A stretch of DNA of 64,000 nt from an uncultured Clostridia bacterium (GTDB taxonomy: Bacteria > Bacillota > Clostridia > Oscillospirales > Ruminococcaceae): assembly GCA_947089135.1 (NCBI GenBank), contig CAMUJF010000002.1, forward strand, positions 62,001-126,000, given 5' to 3'. This document shows, piece after piece, positions 8,344 to 16,017 of the stretch (position 1 is the stretch's first letter; each line of letters opens with the position of its first letter). The translations under genes and the position numbers were made by a program. The notes under the pieces were generated by a model. That model saw nothing but the letters and a program-made list of their open reading frames with translations, had not been told where the DNA came from and did no database searches.

Positions 8344-8447
8344 ATACTAATCCCTCTTTGAATTATGGGAGGTTCCCGCCGCAAAAAATCATATATGCAA
8401 ATTCTTTGCAGCGGAAACTTCTCCATAATTCTAAAGGGGATTAGTAT
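8344..8447. repeat. 104-bp palindromic repeat, copy 1
   Basis: The ends ATACTAATCC...GGATTAGTAT are inverted, and the complementarity continues inward (AATTATGGGAGGTTCCCGC against a near complement), so nearly the whole element can fold as one long hairpin around a centre near 8395. A second copy of the same length and orientation lies at 10501-10604, with about 93 of 104 bases identical. Several of the differences fall in the arms, yet the arms still pair. This looks like a small MITE or REP-like family. Confidence 0.8.
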
Positions 8448-8514
8448 AACAAGTACAAATCCCAAAATCACGGCATAAACGGCATAAAAATATTTTGCCG
8501 AATAGAGATTTATA

Positions 8515-8543
8515 TGTACAAACTGCGGAAAATGCTGTATAAT
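8515..8543 (+). promoter_or_regulatory. Promoter for tcdA
   Basis: TGTACA (8515-8520) and TATAAT (8538-8543), 17-bp spacer, about 35 bp before the ATG at 8579. Confidence 0.55.
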
Positions 8544-8578
8544 ATCTATAAAGTACATTTTTATCGGGAGGCGGAATT

Positions 8579-9301
8579 ATGGATCAATTTTCCCGCACGG
8601 AGCTTCTTCTCGGCAGGGACGGTATGGAAAAGCTGAGAAATTCACGTATTGCGGTTTTCGGAATAGGCGGCGTGGGAGGTCACGCCGCGGAGGCTCTTGC
8701 CCGTTCGGGGGTTGGCGCTCTCGACCTTATCGACAGCGACACTGTAAGCGTTACTAACATAAACCGTCAGATAATAGCTACTCTTGACAAGGTGGGACAG
8801 TATAAGACCGACGTGATGAAAGAGCGTATCGCGGTGATAAATCCCGAAGCTCAGGTGACGGTGTACAGAAAATTCTTTCTTCCCGAAAATTCGGACGAGT
8901 TTGATTTTACTCTTTACGATTACGTTGTGGACGCTGTGGACACGGTTTCCGCAAAAATAGAACTGGTGATGAAAGCGCAGGCGGCGGACGTGCCGATAAT
9001 CTGCTCTATGGGGGCGGGAAACAAGCTTGATCCCGCCGCTTTCGAGGTCGAGGATATTTACAAAACGTCGGTTTGCCCCCTTGCGCGTGTAATGCGTACG
9101 GAGCTGCGAAAAAGGGGAGTGAAAAAGCTAAAGGTCGTGTACTCAAAGGAACCGCCCGTAATGCCGCTCCCGTCGGAGGAAGAGTGCGGAAAAAGAACAG
9201 TCCCCGGCAGCACGGCTTTTGTGCCTTCCGTTGCAGGACTGATAATTGCGGGTGAGGTTGTCAAAGACCTGTGCGGAATACCGAATAAACGCCAATACTA
9301 A
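8579..9301 (+). CDS. tcdA: tRNA threonylcarbamoyladenosine dehydratase (TcdA, ThiF/HesA family)
   Basis: This 240-aa E1-like enzyme uses ATP to cyclise t6A at tRNA position 37 to ct6A. The Rossmann nucleotide loop is FGIGGVGGHAAEALARSGVG (residues 25-44). It is followed by LIDSDTVSVTNINRQ and VVDAVDTVSAK, both typical of YgdL/CsdL. The MGAGNKLDP and VCPLARVMRTELRKRG segments distinguish it from MoeB/ThiF. Good ribosome site CGGGAGGCGGAATT. It lies between the two copies of the 104-bp palindromic repeat, together with the unrelated gene that follows. Confidence 0.9.
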   Translation: MDQFSRTELLLGRDGMEKLRNSRIAVFGIGGVGGHAAEALARSGVGALDLIDSDTVSVTNINRQIIATLDKVGQYKTDVMKERIAVINPEAQVTVYRKFFLPENSDEFDFTLYDYVVDAVDTVSAKIELVMKAQAADVPIICSMGAGNKLDPAAFEVEDIYKTSVCPLARVMRTELRKRGVKKLKVVYSKEPPVMPLPSEEECGKRTVPGSTAFVPSVAGLIIAGEVVKDLCGIPNKRQY

Positions 9302-9380
9302 GGAAACACTGAATAAATCTTTCCAAAACATCAAAAATGGATTATAATATATCTATTGTAATTGTGAAAGGATGAAAAAA

Positions 9381-10499
9381 ATGGAACTTAGTTACGAAGA
9401 AACAATGCGGCGAATTGCCGAGTATGAAAAAAATGATTTGACAGGATATATGGAAATGCTGAAAGAAATGAAATTTAGTTATGAAGAAATTATGCGGAGA
9501 ATTGCCAAATATGAAAAAAAGGAATTGAGCCATAAATATTGCAAGGAAAATACTTTTCCGTGGTCTGTTGGTGTATTCAAGGGTGAACACCGGCTGTTTG
9601 TTGTGCCTTATATAACCACAATAGGTTATTATGGAACTTTTATGGCGTGGTATCGTAAGCTTAACGATACCGAATCCCCAGAAGTTATCGGCGAAGCAAT
9701 TTTGGACGCTTTTGAGCATATACGAATAAGTCCTGTTGATGCAAGAACCCGAGCCGAACGCGATGAAGATTTATTTTATCTCAAAGAAACAAAATGTAAA
9801 TCATATAGGGCATTTAACAAAAAATATATGCACTGTGGTATTAATATGAATGAACAGGGGATATACAGTGTATCGGCTTTGATCTCTTCAGATGACAATC
9901 AAGGATACGGACGCATAGACGGAAACGAAACTGTGAAGTTTCCAAACAACGCCTCGTCAACAGATTTAGGCAATGCTGTCATAAACGCATTTAGAATATC
10001 GGAGAAATATGCAAGATCTCAAAAACCCGACCCATATCCACCTGTTGACGTTGAACTGCTCTCCGACCAAAAGGTTGAAATTCACCCTCCCCGTGACAGA
10101 CATTTTACCGATATGGGTGACGGCGGTATAGCGGAAATATATCGTGCTTACGAATATTATCCCAAAGAGGGCGCAGAGTCATCTGCGGAATTTTATCTTG
10201 GCATAGCCGCCGAGCTTGACTGCGATATGAGCGATGAAAATATTCGCAAGGCTTGGGAAAAACAGTACGACAAGGCTGAATTTTTTGAGGTAAAATCAGT
10301 GGAGTACGGCATTTTCAAGCTTCGCGCCGAAATGAGAAATAAAAGCGTTCATCGAATTTCATATCTGTTACATATTGATGAAAGTGAACTGCTCGACTGC
10401 ACTATGGAGCTTCACAAGCCCAACAGCCGCAAAAAACTTGATGAAAAGCTTTCGAGTTTATTTGAGGAATTTGCACGGGGGTGCAAGTTTAAAAATTAA
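9381..10499 (+). CDS. Orphan protein resembling CDI immunity proteins, with duplicated N-terminal motif
   Basis: A 372-aa protein. The N-terminus has two near-identical copies of a helix, LSYEETMRRIAEYEKNDL and FSYEEIMRRIAKYEKKEL, about 29 residues apart. Next comes a segment (FPWSVGVFKGEHRLF... GYYGTFMAWYRKL... GEAILDAFEHIRISP) that reminds me of the CdiI-like contact-dependent-inhibition immunity fold. A second, weaker version follows (HCGINMNEQGIYSVSALISS... LGNAVINAFRIS), then a 130-residue C-terminal part I do not recognise. ATG 9381 has AAAGG at a good distance; ATG 9372 abuts it. No toxin gene is near. It abuts the second 104-bp repeat. The immunity assignment is tentative. Confidence 0.5.
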   Translation: MELSYEETMRRIAEYEKNDLTGYMEMLKEMKFSYEEIMRRIAKYEKKELSHKYCKENTFPWSVGVFKGEHRLFVVPYITTIGYYGTFMAWYRKLNDTESPEVIGEAILDAFEHIRISPVDARTRAERDEDLFYLKETKCKSYRAFNKKYMHCGINMNEQGIYSVSALISSDDNQGYGRIDGNETVKFPNNASSTDLGNAVINAFRISEKYARSQKPDPYPPVDVELLSDQKVEIHPPRDRHFTDMGDGGIAEIYRAYEYYPKEGAESSAEFYLGIAAELDCDMSDENIRKAWEKQYDKAEFFEVKSVEYGIFKLRAEMRNKSVHRISYLLHIDESELLDCTMELHKPNSRKKLDEKLSSLFEEFARGCKFKN

Positions 10500-10500
10500 T

Positions 10501-10604
10501 TCCCTAATCCCTCTTTGAATTATGGGAAGCTCCCGCCGCAAAAAATCATATATGCAAATTTTTTACAGCGGGAGATGCTCCATAATTCTAAAGGGGATTA
10601 GTAT
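10501..10604. repeat. 104-bp palindromic repeat, copy 2
   Basis: Same length and orientation as copy 1 at 8344-8447. It begins 2 bp after the stop codon of the preceding gene. The first three bases differ from copy 1 (TCC instead of ATA), so the left inverted repeat is slightly eroded, while the right end GGATTAGTAT is intact. Confidence 0.8.
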
Positions 10605-10608
10605 AAAA

Positions 10609-10640
10609 AAGCGGAGCGCCCATTTTCGGACGCTCCGCTT
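10609..10640 (-). terminator. Terminator of the vWA-protein gene
   Basis: Stem AAGCGGAGCG (10609-10618) with CGCTCCGCTT (10631-10640). Read on the minus strand it ends in a run of six T residues. It lies just after the stop codon at 10647. Confidence 0.85.
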
Positions 10641-10646
10641 AAATTT

Positions 10647-12680
10647 TTATTCCGATACTTTGTTATCCTTTTGATACTTTGAGATAAGAGTAACAAGCTC
10701 CTTTTCGTATATATCGGGGTCTTTGAGACTTTTTGCAAGCGTGAGAGCATGGGTAACGTCCGCCGTGCCTTTATAGCCGCTGTCTTTCAGGACAAGCCCG
10801 AACTCGGTAACTGCGCATGCAAGCTTCATATTATTGCTCATTTTGGAGGAATAGTCGGCTCTGTCAACGATATTGGTTACCTGATAGCTCTTTCCGTCGT
10901 CGGGATTCTTATAGCGTACTTTTACGGTAAGCAGTTCGCCAGAAAACTCAGCGCGGGGTTCGGATTTCTGATATTTCAGTACCGACGATGTTTTTCCCGC
11001 CGCAGGGATTATCTCGTACAGAGCGGTAACGCTTCCTCCCGCGCCGACTTCGCCCGCGTCCTTGGTATCGTCGGTGAAGTCCTCGTTTGCAAGCCGTCTG
11101 TTGTCATAGCCGATAAGACGGTATCCCTCAACGTTCTGAGGATTGAACTCAACCTGTATCTTAACGTCCTTTGCAATAGTGTAAAGAGTGCTGCTGCGTT
11201 CCTTGACAAATATCTTTTCCGCCTCTGTCTCCGAGTCGACATAGTGATAGCTGCCGTTGCCGTTGTCGGCGAGAGTTTCCATTTTGTTGTCCTTGATATT
11301 TCCCGTGCCGAAGCCCATTACCGACAGGTATACGCCGCTTCTGCGCTTTTCCTCAACAAGCTTTTTAAGCTCTGACTCGTCGGAAATACCCACGTTCAGA
11401 TCGCCGTCCGTACAGAGTATAATGCGGTTGTTGCCGTCTTTGATAAAGTATTTTTCCGCGATCGCATAGGCAGCCTGAATACCGCTTTCGCCGTTGGTAA
11501 CGCCGTCCGCTTCAAGTATGGTGGTCAGCGCGTTTACAGTATTTACCTGATCTCCCCGCGCTCCCGCAAGTATGACTCGTTCCTCGCCGGAATAAGTGAC
11601 TATGGAAACGCGGTCGTTTTTGCCGAGAGTTTTTGAAAGCTTTCTTATGGACTTGCAGGCAAGCTCCAGCTTGTCCTCGCTGTCCATAGAGCCGCTTGTG
11701 TCGATGAGGAAAACAAGGTTGCTGTCGGGAGTTTTTTCAAGCTCCCTGCCCTGAATTCCCACAGAAAGAAGCTGAGCCTTGTCATTCCACGGACAGTCGG
11801 AAAGCTCTGTTGTCACCGCAAATCGGGAGTTGCCCGCAGGCTTTTTGTAATCATAGTCAAAATAGTTGAGCATTTCCTCAATACGCACCGCGTCTTTGGG
11901 AACGCGGTCTCCGTCGTTTATCAGCCGCCGCAGGTTTGCATAAGAAGCTGTGTCTACGTCCGCGGAAAACGTTGACAAGGGACTTACAGCCGCCTTTTTG
12001 TAGCCGCTTTCCTCGGACTTGCCGTACTCTTCGGTATTGACGGGTACATAAGCAGCGTTTGTTCCCAATGTTTCCGCGGGAGCGGGTATAGGTGCATATG
12101 CATAATCATTTTCCTCGTCAAGGAAAATATCGTCGTCGCCTTCAATAGGAGCGTCGGAGGAGATGTCTTCGTCATCTTCGTACGAAGCGCCGGCGTCTGC
12201 ACTGACGTAACCGTCATCATAGTCGTAATAGCTTGGCTCGCTTTTTTTCGCCGCCTTGACCTCAACAATGTTGGAAAATTTTGTGAGAACTTTTTCGTCG
12301 GAGTAAGTAAATGTCACAGCCTTTATCTTATATTCGCTTGTACCGTAGCTGCTGTAATCCGTGTATTCCGTTTCGAAAACGTTGGCAATGCACTTATTTC
12401 CTTCGCCGTCAGTCTTTTTATAAACCTTGTAGTACAGCGCACCCTTGACAGGCTTCCATTTCAATTCCGTATAAGTTTCTCCCCAATAGCTGTCGTTTTT
12501 CGCGCTGTACAGTTCTGGAATGATTTTGGAAAATGCTTTTGAATTGTCCTCCTCAAGGGGAACGGGAAGATTTTTCAGGTCGATAGCCGCCGAAACGGGT
12601 ACCGCAGGGATCGCCGACAAAGCCATTACCGCTGCGGCAGCGGCTGCCGCAAGTTTTGATACGCGCTTGGAAATTGTCAT
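10647..12680 (-). CDS. Secreted von Willebrand factor A-domain protein (YfbK-like)
   Basis: This 677-aa protein has a signal peptide (MTISKRVSKLAAAAAAAVMALSAIPAV...) cleaved near AVPVSA. A fibronectin-type-III-like segment follows (about residues 40-140: ELKWKPVKGALYYKVYKK), then an Asp/Glu/Tyr-rich linker (about 140-215). The N-terminal vWF-associated region (STFSADVDTASYANLRRLI) precedes a vWA domain with intact metal site DTSGSM and TDGDLNVG. The C-terminal part fits the YfbK family extension. Such proteins are exported and may bind ligands or partners at the surface; function is unknown. The start has GAAAGGACTGATCTTT upstream; codons further upstream lack a site. Confidence 0.87.
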   Translation of the reverse strand: MTISKRVSKLAAAAAAAVMALSAIPAVPVSAAIDLKNLPVPLEEDNSKAFSKIIPELYSAKNDSYWGETYTELKWKPVKGALYYKVYKKTDGEGNKCIANVFETEYTDYSSYGTSEYKIKAVTFTYSDEKVLTKFSNIVEVKAAKKSEPSYYDYDDGYVSADAGASYEDDEDISSDAPIEGDDDIFLDEENDYAYAPIPAPAETLGTNAAYVPVNTEEYGKSEESGYKKAAVSPLSTFSADVDTASYANLRRLINDGDRVPKDAVRIEEMLNYFDYDYKKPAGNSRFAVTTELSDCPWNDKAQLLSVGIQGRELEKTPDSNLVFLIDTSGSMDSEDKLELACKSIRKLSKTLGKNDRVSIVTYSGEERVILAGARGDQVNTVNALTTILEADGVTNGESGIQAAYAIAEKYFIKDGNNRIILCTDGDLNVGISDESELKKLVEEKRRSGVYLSVMGFGTGNIKDNKMETLADNGNGSYHYVDSETEAEKIFVKERSSTLYTIAKDVKIQVEFNPQNVEGYRLIGYDNRRLANEDFTDDTKDAGEVGAGGSVTALYEIIPAAGKTSSVLKYQKSEPRAEFSGELLTVKVRYKNPDDGKSYQVTNIVDRADYSSKMSNNMKLACAVTEFGLVLKDSGYKGTADVTHALTLAKSLKDPDIYEKELVTLISKYQKDNKVSE

Positions 12681-12827
12681 AAAGATCAGTCCTTTCGGTA
12701 AATTTGAAAAATTGGTTAGCAAAATTCATTTTTCATAATAAATACAATTCAAAAAGGCAATTTTTTTCATTTTAAAAAAATTTTAATAATTTTTTTGTAA
12801 TAAGATAACTTTGCTTCCTAAAGACAA

Positions 12828-12860
12828 AGCGTCTCCTGTCATTATGCTAACGGAGACGCT
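12828..12860 (-). terminator. Terminator of the AI-2E-family transporter gene
   Basis: Stem AGCGTCTCC (12828-12836) with GGAGACGCT (12852-12860); on the minus strand it is followed by TTGTCTTT. Just downstream of the stop codon at 12868. Confidence 0.7.
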
Positions 12861-12867
12861 CTTTCGG

Positions 12868-14151
12868 TTATTTTTTTACGTTTACAGCCTTTTCGGACTT
12901 GCTGTCGCCGTCCTTGGTAACAGACGCCGCCGGCGCGGATATGACCGGAGACGGAGGCGGGTTATTTATATCAAAATCGCTATAGTCGGAGGTGCGGTGG
13001 GAAAGCTTCTTTTTCTTGAGCAGGTACGCTACAAACTCGCTGAAAAGTGCGTATACCACAGCAAATATAGGCACACCCAGAAGCATTCCCGCGAAACCGA
13101 AAAGTCCTCCGCCAACGAAGATAGCGAACATTACCCAGAATGGAGAGAGACCTGTTGAATCGCCGAGTATCTTCGGTCCGAGAATGTTTCCGTCTACCTG
13201 CTGGAGAATAATGATGAAAATTACAAAGGGAATGACCTGCCTGGGCGCAGCCATAAGCAGGAGCAGCGCGCTTGGTATCGCTCCGAAAAACGGTCCGAAA
13301 AACGGGATAATATTGGTAACGCCGATAATAACGCTGATGAGTACTGCAAAGTCCCAACTGAATATTGTCATTACTATAAAACAGGCTGTTCCGATTATGA
13401 ATGAGTCAACAAGCTTTCCCGAAAGAAATCCCGAAAGAGTGGAATTTGCCCTTGCAGAAACTCTCAGTATGCTTCTTCCCACATTTTTCGGGAATATTGC
13501 ATACATTACCTTGCGCGCCTGAGCGATAAAGGTCTCCTTGCTGATGAGCAGGTAAATGGCTACTATAAAGCCGATAATGAAGTCCTTCAGAGCTATTACG
13601 AAACCTATAGCGCCGTCCTTGACCTTTATGGAAATGTCTCCGATCTTTGGTATGATATTATTGGCAAATTCAATAAGCTTCGGCTGAATAGTTTCAAGCT
13701 GTGCTTCCAGTTCAGCTACTATTTCAGGGTAGTCGCCCAGAAATTTTGTGGCGAGGCTTTCGAGCTGTGCGATGTATGCGGGAATATTGTAAAGGATCTC
13801 CATAAGGCTGTCTCTGACCTGAATGATTATCAGCGTCAACAGCAGGGATATCACCGCGATAAGCAGGAGCATACTCACAAAAACGCTCAGATAACGGCAA
13901 AGCTTGGGGCGCTGTTTCTTTTTGCACAGCAGCTTTGTCAGGGCGCGTTCAAATGATTTCATTATCGGATTGCATACATAAGCGATAACAACGCCCCATG
14001 TTACGGGAGCGATGACCTTGAAAAAGGTTTTTATGTAGCCGCTTATTGTCGGAAATCCGATACATACAAGCACAAGCGCGAGACATACTGCAAAAGTCAG
14101 AATGCAGTAGACAGCGATAGTATTATATTTACGGTTAAAGTCGATTTTCAA
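12868..14151 (-). CDS. AI-2E family membrane transporter (PerM/YtvI type)
   Basis: About 427 aa with 7-8 predicted membrane segments and the two-half layout of the AI-2E exporter family. Hallmark pieces are FLSGKLVDSFIIG, IPFFGPFFGAIPSALL, and QQVDGNILGPKILGDSTGL near the C-terminus. Members export small molecules or exchange ions; the substrate here is unknown. I prefer the TTG start (MKIDFNRKYNTIAVYC), which has AAAGGACG seven bases upstream. An ATG at 14187 lies directly against a TATAAT box and would fall before the transcription start. The C-terminus is Ser/Pro/Ala-rich and disordered. Confidence 0.88.
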   Translation of the reverse strand: MKIDFNRKYNTIAVYCILTFAVCLALVLVCIGFPTISGYIKTFFKVIAPVTWGVVIAYVCNPIMKSFERALTKLLCKKKQRPKLCRYLSVFVSMLLLIAVISLLLTLIIIQVRDSLMEILYNIPAYIAQLESLATKFLGDYPEIVAELEAQLETIQPKLIEFANNIIPKIGDISIKVKDGAIGFVIALKDFIIGFIVAIYLLISKETFIAQARKVMYAIFPKNVGRSILRVSARANSTLSGFLSGKLVDSFIIGTACFIVMTIFSWDFAVLISVIIGVTNIIPFFGPFFGAIPSALLLLMAAPRQVIPFVIFIIILQQVDGNILGPKILGDSTGLSPFWVMFAIFVGGGLFGFAGMLLGVPIFAVVYALFSEFVAYLLKKKKLSHRTSDYSDFDINNPPPSPVISAPAASVTKDGDSKSEKAVNVKK

Positions 14152-14187
14152 TTCGACACGTCCTTTCGGCGGATAATTCATAAGCAT

Positions 14188-14216
14188 ATTATACACCTTT
14201 CCCGAAAAAAAGTAAA
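14188..14216 (-). promoter_or_regulatory. Promoter of the AI-2E-family gene
   Basis: On the minus strand TTTACT (14216-14211) and TATAAT (14193-14188) with a 17-bp spacer. The ATG at 14187 follows the -10 box without a gap, which argues for translation from the downstream TTG. Confidence 0.65.
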
Positions 14217-14309
14217 TAATTTTTATTAAAAATACCAAATTTTTTAGTCAAAAATATGTACCGTTCTCCCTTGCGGCAGCGGCTTGGGGAAGAACGGCGC
14301 AGGGAGCGG

Positions 14310-15650
14310 TCACTCGCCGCCGAAAACGGAGGTAACGAAAATTACGGCAATCAGCGCGGGAGCGATATATCTGACAGTTACCGAAAAAAGCTTTCTTGCA
14401 CGGAATTTAAGTTTTCCTGAGTTGGATATCTCCTCCGAAGCGTTTGGTATGCCCCATATCCAGCCTGTGAGCAGGCAGATGAAGAAGCCTCCCAAAGGCA
14501 TTATTACTTTATCGGATACGAATGTGAAAAAGTTGAAAAGCGGCACGTCTCCTACCGAAAGCTGAGGGACGGCTCCGACCGACAGGGAAGCGAGGCTTCC
14601 TGCGGCAAAAATCAGAGCGGATACTATTATTGCCGCCCATGTGCGGGTAAGCCTTGTTTTTGAGCACACCCACGCTACTATTACTTCAAGCAGCGAGATA
14701 GACGACGTAAGAGCCGCGAAAAGCACCAGTACAAAAAATATAGCCGCTATAAACGTACCGCCGTTCATTCGGCTGAAAACCACGGGAAGCGTCTGGAAAA
14801 TAAGTCCGAAGCCGCCTCCCGGTTCAAGTCCGAAGGAAAACACAGCGGGGAGTATTGCAAACCCGGCCGCTAAAGCTATAATGGTATCCATTACCACTAC
14901 TGTAACAGTGCTTTGCAAAAGCCTGCTTTCTTTGGGAAGATAGCTTCCGTAGGTGATAAGGGTACCCATTCCCAAAGAAAGGGAAAAGAAAACCTGTCCC
15001 ATGGCGTTGAGCGCTATGCGCATGAACCCCGAAAAACCGTCTATCTCCGAGAAATCCGGTACTAAAAAGAATTTGACTCCCTCGATAGCGTTCGGCAGAG
15101 TTAGGCTGTAGATCATTATTCCGAAAAGGAATACTATCAGTATCGGCAGCAGTATGGAGCTTACCCTTTCAATTCCTTTGGCTACTCCGCCTGTGACGAT
15201 GAAACAGGTCACAACCATAAATACAAACGTCCATAGTATAGGTTCTAAGCCCCGTGAGGAAAATTCCGAAAAATACTCCGCGCTCATGCTGCTGTCTGTG
15301 ACGCTGTTGATGATGTACCGTATTACCCAGCCGCCCACTACGCAGTAGCTTGACATTACGCCGAATGCTCCTGCTATACCGAATGCTCCCGCAAAGCCCC
15401 ATTTGGAGTTGATCTTTTTACAGGAATCTATGGCGTTCATTCCCGCAAATCTGCCTATGGAAAGCTCCGATAAAAGAATAGGTATACCAAGAAGCACAAG
15501 AAAAACGATGTACAGCAGCAGGAATACCGCGCCGCCGTTAGTCCCGGTGATGTAAGGAAATTTCCATAGATTTCCTAATCCTATTGCCGATCCCGCCGCC
15601 GCCATGATAAATCCGAAGCGGGACGACCATTGTTCTTTATTATTAGTCAT
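14310..15650 (-). CDS. Sodium-dependent transporter, neurotransmitter:sodium symporter (NSS/SNF) family
   Basis: This 446-aa integral membrane protein has about 11-12 segments. The N-terminus WSSRFGFIMAAAGSAIGLGNLWKFPYITGTNGG is the diagnostic LeuT/NSS TM1 with the unwound Na+/substrate-binding stretch (AAAGSAIGLGN). Others are GMGTLITYGSYLP in TM6 and SSISLLEV in TM8. Family members import amino acids driven by Na+. The start MTNNKEQW follows AGAAAGGAATTTT; residues upstream in the same frame are non-coding. Which amino acid is carried cannot be told. Confidence 0.92.
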   Translation of the reverse strand: MTNNKEQWSSRFGFIMAAAGSAIGLGNLWKFPYITGTNGGAVFLLLYIVFLVLLGIPILLSELSIGRFAGMNAIDSCKKINSKWGFAGAFGIAGAFGVMSSYCVVGGWVIRYIINSVTDSSMSAEYFSEFSSRGLEPILWTFVFMVVTCFIVTGGVAKGIERVSSILLPILIVFLFGIMIYSLTLPNAIEGVKFFLVPDFSEIDGFSGFMRIALNAMGQVFFSLSLGMGTLITYGSYLPKESRLLQSTVTVVVMDTIIALAAGFAILPAVFSFGLEPGGGFGLIFQTLPVVFSRMNGGTFIAAIFFVLVLFAALTSSISLLEVIVAWVCSKTRLTRTWAAIIVSALIFAAGSLASLSVGAVPQLSVGDVPLFNFFTFVSDKVIMPLGGFFICLLTGWIWGIPNASEEISNSGKLKFRARKLFSVTVRYIAPALIAVIFVTSVFGGE

Positions 15651-16017
15651 TGGAATAAAATTCCTTTCTGTTTGACAGTTTGTTTCCCGGCAGGGACGTT
15701 CTTCAAAAAAGAGTATGTCCCGCAAATCATTTATTTATGCAGTGTTTATGATACTCAAAAGTTTTATTCGGAATTTTTCAAACATAAATATTATAAAAAT
15801 GTTAAAAATAAAAAAATGTACTTTCTTTTGACCGCGCAATGTGGTATAATATGCTTATTCGTAAACTGACCGCCGTTAAAGGAAATGACGGATTGGAATT
15901 GACAAAGGTCAAAGAAACTGAAAAATCAAAAGCTTACATATGATTTGCGGATATTGCAGACAATTATAAATTTTTAAACCTTTTTGGTTTGCTGTAATTA
16001 TTTTATTGGAGGGTAAT
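15651..16017. other. 367-bp divergent intergenic region with pcrA promoter
   Basis: This AT-rich divergent region separates the NSS transporter and pcrA. On the plus strand an extended -10 element TGGTATAAT (15842-15850) with a poor -35 is the likely pcrA promoter, giving a leader of about 160 nt. On the minus strand a TATAAT near 15793-15798 could serve the transporter. I see no gene or structured RNA. Confidence 0.5.
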
